DNA of 64,000 nt from Cristatella mucedo. Lineage: Eukaryota; Bryozoa; Phylactolaemata; Cristatellidae. Location: assembly GCA_009760855.2 (NCBI GenBank), contig WPIO01000008.1:3938501-4002500 (forward strand), given 5' to 3'. Position 1 is the stretch's first letter. Every line of letters begins with the position of its first letter. A program made the position numbers and the translations under genes. This document shows, piece after piece, positions 43,115 to 64,000 of the stretch. The notes under the pieces are model-generated. The model was not told the origin of the DNA. It did not search any database and was given only the letters and a program-made list of their open reading frames with translations.

Positions 43115-43390
43115 CGGCTTTCTTACGCAACGACAACTACTCTCCTACTGCCGACTATGGCTCATCCTTTTCAGCGGTCCTGAGCTACTACTTCTATGCT
43201 ACTCACTAACTCAACTGCTCTCCTGACTGCTATGCTTCCCACTTTCTCTTTGTTGCGTGAGACGAAGTCTGGTGGCTACCGAATGCGTACCGAAAGCCGC
43301 TTAGGCTGTGAGTGCGCTATACAAAACTCTCCTGCGTAACACCCACATGGTCTTTATGACTTTGTGGAATTACGGACGGAGATATATTAC
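43115..43390 (+). mobile_element. LINE-B fragment, 3' end
   Basis: Nearly identical to 36090-36355 (CTACTCTCCTACTGCCGACT through CGCTATACAAAACTCTCCTG). 5' truncated. Confidence 0.8.
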
Positions 43391-43484
43391 ATTAGATAGG
43401 CATAACGCCAACAGCACCACTGGCAGCCAGTAAAACGTAGAGCGTCTTTATTCAAGATCCTAAAGCCGGAATTTCCGGCAGTCA

Positions 43485-44860
43485 TAATAATAGTAATAAT
43501 AATGCACTTGATAAAGCACCCTCAGAGAACTTAATCTCCTTCTAGGCTCGTTAAATTTGCTGCAAAGGGAAACGCGATTGAATCGTGAGTAATATCATGC
43601 TCGATAAACACAATGAACAATGTGGTTAGGGGTGACATGCACAGGGTAAGCATGCAAATGTGGTTAGTGGCAGCATGCACAGTGTCAGCACGCATAAGCA
43701 CATCAAGGACGAATCACAGGGACCCACTAAATGCTGTCCTAAATAGGTGTTTTTAAATCTTTTTAAATGTGGTCAAGTCAGGGGATGTTCTGACGCAAGT
43801 CGGGAGTGAGTTCCAGGCTTTGATAGCATATGAACTAAATGCACGGTCTCCAAAGGATTTGAGATTTGTACGAGTTATTGGTAAACCATTGGATTCCGAA
43901 AAGCAGGTGGTACGATGCTTGGCCTGATGGAGGAGTAGATCTGAGAGATAGGCTGGAGCCAAGAATAAAGTGACCTAAAAGTGAGCGACAAAACCTTGAA
44001 GTAGATCTGTTGCTTGACTGGTAGCCAGTGCAGGTCGGCGAGAAGTAGTGGGATGTGGCAACTGCGGCGCTCACGACAGACAAGCCTAGCTGCCGAGTTT
44101 TGCACCAGCTGTAATCGCCTGATTGCACATGCCGGTAGGCCAGCAAGCAGTTAGTTATAGAAGTCAAGACGGGATGTCACAAATGCATGGACCAACTAAG
44201 ACGTGGTATCCTTATCTAAACAAGCCCGAATTTTAGCAAAGTTATGTAGCTGAAAGTAGGCACACTTGACTTGTGGAGCTGATGTGGTCGTCTAACGAGA
44301 GGTCACTTTGGAACACGACACCTAAATTTCGAGCTGATTCAACAAGAGATATGCTGGCAGAGCCAATTTTGATCGTCAGCCTTTCCAATTTCTGAATTAC
44401 ACTTGGTTTGCCCATAACTAGCAAGTTAGTTTTATCATCATTTAATTTAAGAAAATTTGCTGCCATCCATGTGCGGACGTCATCAATACATGCAGCAAGG
44501 GAGTTGAGAGAATTCGAGGTGCTCGAAGGCTGGGAGGGATCAAAGCAAAGGTACAACTGAGTGTCATCCGCATATAAGTGAAAGCGTAGATTGTGCTTGG
44601 CAATCACATCGGCAAGAGGGAGTGTATAAACCGTGAAAAGAACTGGACCTTGCACGGAGCCCTGAGGTACCCCATATTGCAGAGGTTCCTCGGATGACCT
44701 TTGTCCATTCACGTCAACACTCTGGAGTCTGCCACTGAGATAGGACCTGAACCATTGCAGAGCAGTACCAGTGATGCCCAGGTGAGATGAGAGGAGCTCA
44801 AGAAGAACTCTGTGATTGATAGTATCAAAAGCTGCCGAAAGATAGAGCAAAACAAGCATT
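43485..44860 (-). mobile_element. LINE-A copy with reverse transcriptase (best preserved RT)
   Basis: AAT tail, 3' UTR, C-terminal domain ([20 protein letters not shown]) and a 205-codon open RT segment ending at 44859. That segment includes [39 protein letters not shown] and LYADDTQLYLCF with intact YADD. Frameshifts separate the RT from the C-terminal part. Confidence 0.93.
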
Positions 44861-44929
44861 CAGGAAAGACCGGGCATTCCTCATATTGGTGACCACGTTA
44901 ACGGGTGTAGTCGTAGACGAGTTTAGTTG

Positions 44930-45003
44930 TTCTATATATATACATATACATACATACAAATATATATATAAATAAATATATATATATATATTTGTATATA
45001 TAT

Positions 45004-45036
<33 letters not shown>

Positions 45037-45042
45037 TATATT

Positions 45043-45098
<56 letters not shown>

Positions 45099-45105
45099 CA
45101 TACAT
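44930..45105. repeat. TA-rich microsatellite with palindromic units
   Basis: TA/TAAA/TTTG alternations, beginning and ending with ACATATACATACATA. Tyr-Ile reading frames through it are artefacts of the repeat. Confidence 0.9.
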
Positions 45106-45109
45106 AACT

Positions 45110-46030
45110 CCCAGTTGCGGCTTAGTGCAGCGGGCAGATCGGCGAAACTCGCTGTTCATTAGTCTTCGCCTGCCACTTCTTCTCATCTTCGCTTCGTACA
45201 TTCGCGAGCAAAGGCAAAGGACAAAGTGCGAGCAGACAAAGTGCAAGTGGAAGGCTGGCGAGCGACACTGTTCCGATGGCAAGGAGGAGGCAATGCGCCA
45301 AAGAAATTGTCACCAACCATTTGCACACCTCAATTAGAGCCCTAGCCAGACGCCAAGTCACTACAGATTGAATTATTTCTAAGCAAAAACTATTTACAGA
45401 AGCTCGTAATTGTGCGAGAGACCATCGAAGGACAGACGCTGCACCCGAATGCCCGGCGCTCTTTGACCTAGTGATCTCTGTGACCTAGCAAGCGCACGCG
45501 TGCTGCCGACTAAATAGTTTCCGTCGTCATCGACTGGATCTGCGAAACTGTCATTTAGTTAGCCCTAGGCACGGCATCAAAGTAAATATGAGCTGAAGAC
45601 GTTTCAATGTCGGCGCGCGCTACGTTAGCAGCACAAATGCGCATGAATAAGACGACGTTAGCCGCTACTGCAGCAATGTGACGCAATGCAGCGCTGCACA
45701 CCGCCGCAATGTAATTTTAATGGCCACGAAAGCGCTCCTAAAGGTTGCAGGAGAGAGCATTCCTCCGGTTGAAAAGTTCTACTATTTTTTTTACGACGCA
45801 CGCGCTAGCGGTCCGCCAGGCCAAAGCCTGCGGGACTGGCCGCGGCAGCGGCGACGGCGGCTGCCGCGTCGCTATCTCTTCCTACACGCTCCGCGGAGTT
45901 AGTCGGCGTCGCCTCGCGGCGGGAGCCGCGCTATGCCAGCGCCAGCGATTGTTCCGCGTTCTCCTTCGGAGCCGTCGCGGTGCGCCGAGCTGCTGCGGTG
46001 CGTCCGCGCCGAGCCGGCTCATGAGTACTT
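45110..46030. other. GC-rich stretch without recognised gene
   Basis: CpG content rises from 45600 onward. Open frames on the plus strand are Arg-rich and look like composition artefacts. Confidence 0.35.
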
Positions 46031-46032
46031 AA

Positions 46033-46180
46033 CAATAATAATAATAATAATACATTTTATAAAGCGCCTCCGGAGAACCCAGTCTCTTTCTAGGCACTTT
46101 ACATTTACAGCAAAGGAAGCGCGATCGAATGGCTAGTGATAGCGTACTCAATGACAACAAACATAACGCGGCTAGGGGGA
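46033..46180 (-). mobile_element. LINE-A 3' fragment next to a splice donor
   Basis: AAT tail, CTTTCTAGGCACTTTACATT and CGATCGAATGGCTAGTGATA, up to AACATAACGCGGCTAGGGGG. It ends about 7 bp from the donor of exon 5 of the unidentified gene. Confidence 0.85.
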
Positions 46181-46187
46181 TACTTAC

Positions 46188-57164
<10,977 letters not shown>

Positions 57165-57720
57165 GCTGGGCGGTTCGAGCTCGCGCAGGGGGCGGTGGAG
57201 GGGGGCGGACGCCGCGTGTCGTCCTCCCTCAGATGCGCCGCCGCGGCACGTAGAGCTCGCTGTCAGTCGCAGCGCGCCCGGCGGCGAGCTCTGCCGCGAG
57301 CTTCCGCTTGGTCAGCCTGGCAGCCCGGCGACCGGCGAAGCTGAGGCGAAAGCTAAGCGCCAACGACCGGCGTCGCTGAAAGGCGCCCATTGTGGCCGGC
57401 AGTGCGGCGCCGTCTGTTGGTATTGATCTTTTCGCAAATACGGATTACGAACGTGGCTCGCCGGCGTGCGGCTGCTTTGCCGGTGGGCGCGCCTCGCCCA
57501 CGCGTGGCCGCTCGCGGGTGGAGTGCAACGGAGCGCCGGCGACCAGGGCTCGCGCGGGCGATCGGAGCCGCCTCCTGGGCCTCTGGTCGCGATCGGCGTC
57601 TCGGTGCTCGCCATGCTGAGCGAAGTGTTCGCTGAGCGCTTTTCGGCTAGTATCGCGAACGTCACGTGACCCCGAGAGGCAATTCGCCCGGGTGGGGCGC
57701 AAGCGGCTTCCTGCCCTATA
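57165..57720 (-). promoter_or_regulatory. CpG-rich presumed promoter of the unidentified gene
   Basis: Very CpG-rich DNA directly upstream of the ATG at 57164. Open frames on both strands reflect composition. No TATA box was recognised. Confidence 0.4.
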
Positions 57721-57744
57721 ATGTCATGTAATGGAATAAATATT

Positions 57745-57872
57745 AGCTAATTTTAAAGCCTCAATGAAGGATCGCTCACTGCAGGATTCGAACCCACGAC
57801 CACGACTTCGGTCACGAAAAGCGAGCACCTTGCCTCCTGGGCTATCGCGGCCCAGTTAGATATATCCGTCTG
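57745..57872 (-). mobile_element. SINE-1 head fragment
   Basis: GGATCGCTCACTGCAGGATT, CGAACCCACGACC (B box on the minus strand), CACCTTGCCTCCTGGGCTAT (A-box region). The tail is missing. Confidence 0.7.
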
Positions 57873-57879
57873 TAACTCC

Positions 57880-58370
57880 ATAAACACTATGTGGGTGTTA
57901 CGAAGGAGAGTTTTCTATAGCGAACTCAAGGCCCTATGCGGCTTTCGGCATGCATGCGGTAGCCAACACACTTCTTCTTAGGCAACAAAGAGAAGGCGAA
58001 AAGCATAGCTGAGTCAGGAGAGCAGTTTGAGGTCGCGAGCAGCATGGAAGTTGCAGGTCCGGACGACTGGAAAGGATGTGCCATAGTCGGCAGCAAGAGA
58101 GTAATTGTCGTTTCGTAAGAATTGTGGAAGTGAGTTCCGCGGTCTAGGACGTGCAGAGCAAAAGCTTCTGTCGCCAACGGCTTTTAACGCACCTGAGAGC
58201 ACGAGGAGGATGAAACTAGCGCAGCAGTTCAGTTAGGTATGAAGGAGCCATGCCGCGGCCGTACTCGTTTGGGTCAGCGTAAGATCTTTACTCTGTATCC
58301 GTTGATCAACCGGAAGCCATCGCAGCTCCTTCAGCAAAGGAGACGCATGGCCGAACCCCCGGGATTTTAT
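57880..58370 (-). mobile_element. LINE-B fragment, 3' end
   Basis: The minus frame reads VGDRSFCSARPRPRNSLPQF, LRNDNYSLAADYGTSF. It has the same 3' end as 36300 and 43330 (TGTAACTC, GGGTGTTAC on the plus strand). Confidence 0.8.
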
Positions 58371-58377
58371 GGACAAT

Positions 58378-58482
58378 AATAAAATTAATAATAATAACAA
58401 ACTTGATAAAGCGCCTTTAAAGAACTCAATCTCTTTCTAGGCGCTTTACATTTGCTGCAAAGGACAGACAGAACCGGGAGCT
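58378..58482 (-). mobile_element. LINE-A 3' tail fragment
   Basis: AAT-rich tail, AACTTGATAAAGCGCCTTTA, AAGAACTCAATCTCTTTCTA and GGCGCTTTACATTTGCTGCA. Confidence 0.85.
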
Positions 58483-58859
58483 AGATACGTTTTGTTTTTG
58501 CATGCCCCGTGGTAGACACTCCCTAATTTTAGACAGGGATCGGGCCGCTGGTGGAGGCAAGGCCCCCCTACAGCTGGGATGCGATCTGGGCCGCCGCCCA
58601 CCATTCCCACGCAGCGCCGCCGACCGTCGACAAAGAAGATATTACGTCTTTAATTCCACTCGATGAGCAACCGCCTCGTTCGCGTCAAATTAAGGCTATG
58701 ATTTTTCGCTATAATGTCTCATCGACTGCGTCAGGTCTGGCCCCGCCTACGTGAACGTCTTGCGGGTCTAGCACCGCCTATGTGAAAATATTGCGGGTCT
58801 TGCCGCGTACGCGACAAGTTTGCAGGTCTTGCAACCCCCGATAAGAAATCCTGGCTCCG

Positions 58860-59000
58860 TGCCTCTGAATCGGACGTGATGGCTCGCCGTAAATGACAGT
58901 TTTTGTAATGAAACTTTCAAAATTTAAGCGCTTATCAAAGAGGACACCTAAATTCCGAGCACGCGGCGACGGTCTGTGAGGGAGCGTGTGACTCACGAGC
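58860..59000 (-). mobile_element. Non-LTR reverse transcriptase C-terminal fragment
   Basis: The minus frame reads SPRARNLGVLFDKRLNFESF then ITKTV, the conserved thumb-region signature (ARNLGV-x-x-D) of non-LTR reverse transcriptases. It may belong to LINE-B. Confidence 0.65.
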
Positions 59001-59017
59001 CTTCGAGCACTAGGCGA

Positions 59018-59105
59018 TAGCAAATGTAAAGCGCCTAGAAAGAGATTAAGTTCTCTGAGGGCGCTTTATCAAGTGCAATATTATTATTATTATTATTATT
59101 ATTAT
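59018..59105 (+). repeat. LINE-A 3' tail with (TTA)n
   Basis: GCAAATGTAAAGCGCCTAGA, AAGAGATTAAGTTCTCTGAG, GGCGCTTTATCAAGTGCAAT, then TTA repeats. Confidence 0.88.
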
Positions 59106-59110
59106 GGAAT

Positions 59111-59510
59111 AAACTGTCTAGGCAGCCACAGACTCTCGAGCGGTTGAGGGGCGGACGACGGCTCTCGGCGGATGACTCGGCAGTCCGGCCGAAAATCCAT
59201 GCAACGGCGGCATCTGTGGGGACATCACTCTATCACGAGCAGCCGCCAGCAGGTGAGGGGGGGGGGGTTCGGAACGAGCGATGGCTCGACAGTGCAAAAA
59301 CAAGGCACGCATGGAATATAAGGACTGCCGAAAGAGCACAAGAAGGGAAAGAGAGGGCTAGATCCCTCGACGCCGGCAGCCGTCGATTGGGCTTGGCGGG
59401 CGGGCGTGGTTTCTGCTGCTAAGGTGCTCGGCGTTGGAGCCAGGAGACTAGTTTCTCAGTCGCGCTACCCAGCCCGACGACAGGTCGTACGGAGGGCTGT
59501 CGCGCGGTCG
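59111..59510 (+). mobile_element. LTR-like repeat, copy 2
   Basis: Aligns with 11127-11513. Starts TGTCTAGGCAGCC and carries TGGAATATAAGGACTGCC (TATA-like). Ends around GCTGTCGCGCGGTCGCACA. It has its own G run near 59257. It begins just after a LINE-A tail. Confidence 0.55.
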
Positions 59511-59631
59511 CACAGCAACATCGCCAATTAGCGACGAGCAAAGTGTCCCAGTCCGGCCGCACGCCGCTGGCCGCAGCGCTCTGCGGCCGGTGACCTATGA
59601 GAGATGACCTATGACCTATGAGAAGAAGCTC

Positions 59632-60280
59632 GAAGGTCAGCGAACTCCAAAGCTTCGGAAGACGATACGAAGGTAGATCCGGAAGAGGATACTCCGAACT
59701 CCGCTCCGGAGCTTACGCAGCAGCAGACGACACGGCGGCGACATGCAGCGCTTGCTATCGAGGGAGGACGATCTGCAGTCGCGGGTTGTGCTCGCGACTT
59801 CCAGCACGTTCGCCCGCCTGCACGCACGCTCGCTGGCGCGACGCGATATGAAAGACGGCTAGGGCTCGTCTTAAGCGGCCGCGCGCCAACCAGGCTGCTC
59901 AGCGGGCGGCTGTGCGCAATCGACTTTACTCTTTTCTCTCACGCGGTCGGTCGGGGTGTGGCTAAGATTTGATGTTGAGGAAGCCTTGACCTTGACCTTG
60001 CCGGAGGCTGCTGATCTTACGACGGCTCACGGGTGGTTCGTGGGGGGGGGATGTGGCCATGCCGCCCGCCGCATCCCCTTGGGTTCGGTTTGATGCTGGT
60101 CCCATGTTCTCCGACCCTCTTGCTTATGCCTGTGGACGCGGTAATTTATTCCGGCCAATTCTGGACGTGCGCTTCGCTTCAGCGGCGCCCACTATTTCCG
60201 CTTGCTAAAACCAGTAGCTTTTCGCCACTTTCCTTATACAATTTCCCTGTCGCGTTGCTGTAGTAGATTCAGACACTGAT
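59632..60280. other. Sequence after the LTR-like repeat; no confident gene
   Basis: A plus-strand frame with no ATG runs from 59632 and reads SANSKASEDDTKVDPEEDTP then SAPELTQQQTTRRR before losing protein-like character. No gag, protease or RT motif follows. Confidence 0.3.
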
Positions 60281-60284
60281 GATA

Positions 60285-60465
60285 ATAATATTAATAATAA
60301 CAATTGTCCATTCGCCATGTTATTCATTTTGTTTGTTTTTCAAGCATGATTTTACTTACTATTCTATTGCATATCACTTTGCAGCAAATGTAAAGCGCCT
60401 AGAAAGAGATTAAGTTCTCTGAGGGCGCTTTATCAAGTGCAATATTATTATTATTATTATTCGTA
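60285..60465 (+). mobile_element. LINE-A fragment, 3' end
   Basis: TTTCAAGCATGATTTTACTT, GCAAATGTAAAGCGCCTAGA, AAGAGATTAAGTTCTCTGAG, GGCGCTTTATCAAGTGCAAT and (TTA)n. Confidence 0.88.
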
Positions 60466-60800
60466 AGTCAGCCTTAAAGAACTAAATCTTTTTCTTGGCA
60501 CTTTACTGGTGACATTTTCAAAGCTGCTGCCGCTGGTGAATGCCAGGTGCAGCGCGTGGAATGTCCGCACTGCATCGAATGCCTGCATTCTATTTACCTA
60601 CACGACAAATGCGGGCTTGAAGAGCTAATGGATAAAGGAATGGCCAGTCGATTCAGCAGGCCCTATTTTCATAGCGCTAAGAGAGCCCTGGCGACGTTGC
60701 GATCTCTTGCAGCTGGTCTTACGCAATTCCCTGCTGGGTGATTCAAACCAATGACCTGCGGTCGTGAAATCCTCATCGTCTGGCTAGTACCCAATCGGCG
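60466..60800 (-). mobile_element. Degraded tail and SINE-1-like head
   Basis: A short LINE-type tail (TTAAAGAACTAAATCTTTTT) is followed after 200 bp by GATTCAAACCAATGACCTGC and GGTCGTGAAATCC, a decayed SINE-1 B-box region on the minus strand. Confidence 0.45.
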
Positions 60801-61354
60801 AACCTTTCGCTGCTATTCCGCAAAGCACAGTCGTGCGTCAGCGCAGTCGGACCTGAGCAGGCGCATAACTAAGCAATCGCTCCTCCTGCAGCGATTCCCT
60901 CGCCGACCTCACTCCTCAGTCGAAACGAGCTGCTTCGCGAAACAACACTCTGCCCTCGCGAGAACGGAAGAGAAGCTCGCCATTACGGGCGGCCATTTGT
61001 GCTGATGTTCTGCCGTCGTCTTTTCTCCTCCCTCTTCGAAACCAAGGCGCTATTTTCCGAGCAGAGGCTCCGCGCAGCAGGCTCGCCTCGAAGCTTCAGA
61101 CTTTGGGAAAGTGGTTTTAAAATGAGTATGCTTCCGCCAGCAGGCTAGCGGTTAATGGGCCGGTGCATTACCAAGCTGCAGAAGCTTTCCCAGAGCTCTG
61201 TATCATTTAAAATGTTACGTAAGCACAAACGTTTAAAGCGCCGAGCGACTGCCGCTTCGGAGACACGAAATGCCGGTATTAAAATGAACCAGTTCGTTGT
61301 ACGATAAGCAAACGCGCCTGCCAAGAAAACAATTAATAATAATATAACAATGAT

Positions 61355-61500
61355 ATAATGTAAACCATTTTTACAGTGCCCTAAGAGAACTTGATCTCAA
61401 TTAAGTCGCTTCACGCGTGCCACGGGGCTCGAGCCCTGGACCTAGAGCAGATCTTGATTGGGGCGAGCCCCTTAACCAGTGGGCCAAACCAGCTGAAACA
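61355..61500 (-). mobile_element. SINE-2 copy
   Basis: Minus strand: CTGGTTTGGCCCACTGGTTA, AGGGGCTCGCCCCAATCAAG, CAGGGCTCGAGCCCCGTGGC (B box), AATTGAGATCAAGTTCTCTT and AGGGCACTGTAAAAATGG. Confidence 0.88.
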
Positions 61501-61727
61501 AACCAGATGAAGAGCTAGATAGAGCTGCATTGCATCAGACATCCCGAGTCTTCCTCGTGCTAACATAGAAAACACGCACCTTCCTTTCAAGAATGGGGAA
61601 ATGAAACTTCAGAGGAGAAACCCGGATGACGAAACCGCAGCCGTTGTGATCGAATTAAGGTAAGATTTTATCAAATCATTTTACCCTTGTAATCAACTTG
61701 TGCGTACGTAGGACGAAGTGTGAATCT

Positions 61728-61760
<33 letters not shown>

Positions 61761-61816
61761 ACACAATATATTAAGTATATATATATAATATATATATATA
61801 TATATTATATATTAAA
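61728..61816. repeat. (TA)n microsatellite
   Basis: Interrupted TA tract. Tyr-Ile frames through it are artefacts. Confidence 0.92.
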
Positions 61817-62485
61817 TTCTGAAGATTTCTCTCTGCCGATTTTTCATTGTTGGCTCGCACTATTTCGTGGTATTACCAAGGGCGGGAAAGCGCGAGGGAT
61901 TGAGAGTTATTTTAACGCGGGAAATTCGGCACCATCTGATGTCTTATGCTATTCTGTAGCTTTCTTAGCACGCTTCGATTGAAAGCGTAATAATACATCA
62001 AAATTGGCTTTAAACAAATTCGCGTTAGTTACAATTTGATATGTAGGAGGTAGCGGGTTAATTTCTTGCAATTGCAGCGAGTTTTACAGTCCGCATATCC
62101 GCAGTCGTTCATTTGCATCTTCCTCCAGCCAAAAAGCCCGCCGATGCAGTGGCAGAATTATAAGGCTCGCTCGCGTTGCCCGGCAGCAGGTGCATTAACT
62201 AGGATTAATAGAAAACTTGTTAGATTTGAAACATCCGTTGCACCACCATTGCTGCTGGAAGACGACGCAATAAATCGACATGCGTTGTTCGAAAAGGGCC
62301 AGGTGAACGTATCCTCAGTATCATTATACCGACGGCTGATACGTCTGGAATAATTCCCTCATTATTTCAAATTTAAAAGCAGAACAGAGCCATCTGTAGG
62401 ACGTAGATCGCCTGCATTCGATCCATAGCCGTGGTCACTGAAGTCGCGAAAAGAAAAAAGTAGGCATGTGCTCGATCTCGTGGTG
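61817..62485. other. No recognised feature
   Basis: A plus-strand frame of 95 codons (62066-62353) lacks motifs or clear splice context. Nothing else is visible. Confidence 0.3.
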
Positions 62486-62489
62486 CCCA

Positions 62490-62575
62490 TGCAGCATACG
62501 TAAAGTGCCCAGAAAGAGATTCAAGTTCTCCGAGGACGCTACAAACATGTCGCATTATCGCATTATTATGATCCG
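62490..62575 (+). repeat. LINE-A 3' tail fragment
   Basis: ACGTAAAGTGCCCAGAAAGA, GATTCAAGTTCTCCGAGGAC and a degraded ATT end. Confidence 0.65.
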
Positions 62576-63374
62576 AACGCAGACCCCCATATAGATGCAT
62601 CTAGTGCACTGCAGGCATCGACGGTAATGGAAGCTGCGCATACGCATACCAACTTCAATGACAAGACTTCATTTTGATTTATATTATTTTTTCGCACGGG
62701 CGCAGGAATGTCATCTAGTCTAGATAATAAATACTGACAGAGATATCTACCGTGCTACAGATTTGAGCATACATATTTTATTTTCCAACTGAAATTATAT
62801 GCTAGTTCTGAATTAACGCGAAAGATTAATGAGCACGGCAACCAACACACAATAAAGGCAGCGCCACATGAGCAGTTAAAACATCGTCTACGTTGGCGTA
62901 GTTTACAGTCAAAAAATCTGGCAGTTGCATAGGCGCGAAAGCAGCTGCTACAACTTTCGAAAGAGCTCGGCGAACGCTTTTCGGCAGCCAGGTTCGGGTC
63001 ACGTGCTTGCTTCTTCAAAGGTACAATCCTTCGGGCAACAACCTAAGGCAGACTAGATTCTTCTTCAGCCAGGCTGCTATATGGCCTCGCTTCTGACCTC
63101 GTAGTACGCAGGGAGCACAAAAGCCGGAACAAAACACGATCGTCCGCCATAGTGGCTACTCCCTGCGGTGTGACTGCCTTTGCGTCGCAGATGACTTTTC
63201 AGCCAGCGGCACCGTCGTCAGCGGTCAGTTAGTGTTATCTAAAAGAGGCCGCCTAGATTACGCACAGAGAGTGGAGGACCGTCGAGACAAGGAAGGACGG
63301 CGGCGTTGCCGAGAGAGCTGCCGAGGCGGCGGTCGCGGCGAGGCGACATTCGAGAAGCTCACCGCAGCACTCAC

Positions 63375-63624
63375 CGCCCGCTGTCGACTGCAGCGTCTTG
63401 ATTATGTCGCTGACTGGCTTTCGAAGCGCCAGCGATGCAGGCTGCGACCGAGTCGGTGCGCTATTCTTGCTCCCATCCAGAGACAGCTTCCGTATGCGAT
63501 TCGGTATCGTGTGCCTGCTTTCAGCGCTGCCGCTAGTGCTGCTGCTGCCGCCGCCGCCGCCGCCGCTTGGCTCCTTCTCTGCCGTCACAGTGTCTCGTTT
63601 CAGATCGACAGTCTTTCTTCGAAC
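63375..63624 (-). CDS. Probable exon of an unidentified gene entering from the right
   Basis: Acceptor GTCGCGGCAG (weak) at 63625 and a good donor GTGAGT at 63374, phase 0 to phase 1, 83 codons. It encodes a basic/polar segment: RRKTVDLKRDTVTAEKEPS, a Gly/Ser run, ESRHTIPNRIRKLSLDGSKN and ALRKPVSDIIKTLQSTAG. RKLSLDG resembles a basophilic kinase site. The non-repetitive parts look truly coding, but the family is not recognised and no neighbouring exon was found. Confidence 0.5.
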
Positions 63625-63952
63625 CTGCCGCGACAGTGGCTGGATTAGGCACAGAGCGAGAGGCGCGGGCAATGTTGCGTTGCAGCCTGACTAGGGCGAT
63701 GACTTTCTTCGTCCGAGGCTGCCTTATGCCTAGCCTTCTTATGATTGGCTGCCTTCGGCAAGGCGAGGATGTACCTTCATCTCGGCTCAATACTGGCGGC
63801 AATCGTGCCACAGCGAGAATGTCCCTTCCCCTCCGCCACACACGCCGAGCTTCCCTCTCGGTACGCTGTGAGAGGAGTGGCGGGGAGCGACCGCGTTTTT
63901 TTGGGCACATCCGTCGCGTTAAATAAGCCTCGGCCGATTTAACCGCCTCGTG

Positions 63953-64000
63953 TATATTTCGGCAGAAGAGCCTTTACGGCTACCGCCACCGCTTGCAGCG
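63953..64000 (-). mobile_element. SINE-1 fragment cut by the window end
   Basis: TCGGCAGAAGAGCCTTTACG, then GCTACCGCCACCGCTTGCAG, the central hairpin region of SINE-1 on the minus strand. Confidence 0.75.

Noticed and set aside
45122-45361. Minus-strand frame ending in a charged segment as a last exon of the unidentified gene
   Set aside because: The stretch before the charged part has no AG acceptor and encodes a Leu/Ala repeat typical of composition bias.
62755-63018. 87-codon minus-strand frame as a further exon of the right-edge gene
   Set aside because: No convincing acceptor or donor with phase 1, and the sequence becomes hydrophobic and AT-rich like intergenic DNA.

Overview
This is nuclear DNA from an animal, most likely an invertebrate. 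Genes are split by spliceosomal introns (60 bp to about 6 kb) with GT-AG borders. Reconstructed proteins match animal families, and the intervening DNA is full of non-LTR retrotransposon fragments, tRNA-derived SINEs and GA/CT or TA microsatellites. There are no bacterial operons, ribosome binding sites or CRISPR arrays. The species cannot be fixed from the sequence; a marine invertebrate such as a sponge is only a guess.

Three genes were rebuilt exon by exon with consistent reading phases. (1) The 5' part of UDP-glucose 4-epimerase (GALE), minus strand, 53-6837, runs off the left edge. (2) RTF2, replication termination factor 2, plus strand, 8377-16349, has seven exons and a complete 341-residue protein. 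(3) CCDC91 (p56, a GGA/AP-1 ear-binding trans-Golgi coiled-coil protein), minus strand, 16475-36678, has thirteen exons and a complete 441-residue model. GALE and RTF2 are divergent from a shared 1.5 kb interval. RTF2 and CCDC91 converge, with only 125 bp between their stop codons. The three do different jobs (galactose metabolism, replication-fork control, vesicle traffic), so nothing suggests they act together.

From 37 to 46 kb the window is mostly intergenic: repeats, TA-rich palindromic DNA and no confident gene. From 46 to 57 kb a GC-rich minus-strand gene of unknown identity can be followed for five exons (46188-57164, 3' end not found). It encodes a low-complexity protein with two charged motifs of the form E-I-x-x-A-x-x-x-R-E-E-x-x-R. 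From 57 to 64 kb there are repeats, an LTR-like sequence and one probable exon of a further minus-strand gene at the right edge.

The repeats fall into groups. LINE-A is a CR1/L2-type element with a TTA/ATT microsatellite tail and at least 20 fragments. LINE-B is a second non-LTR family. SINE-1 is a tRNA-like SINE with an internal hairpin. SINE-2 is a tRNA-like SINE whose 3' end copies the LINE-A tail. There is also a pair of LTR-like sequences and long GA tracts. I found no new defence or mobile system beyond these; the most interesting points are the SINE-2/LINE-A partnership, the unidentified gene, and several strong inverted repeats.
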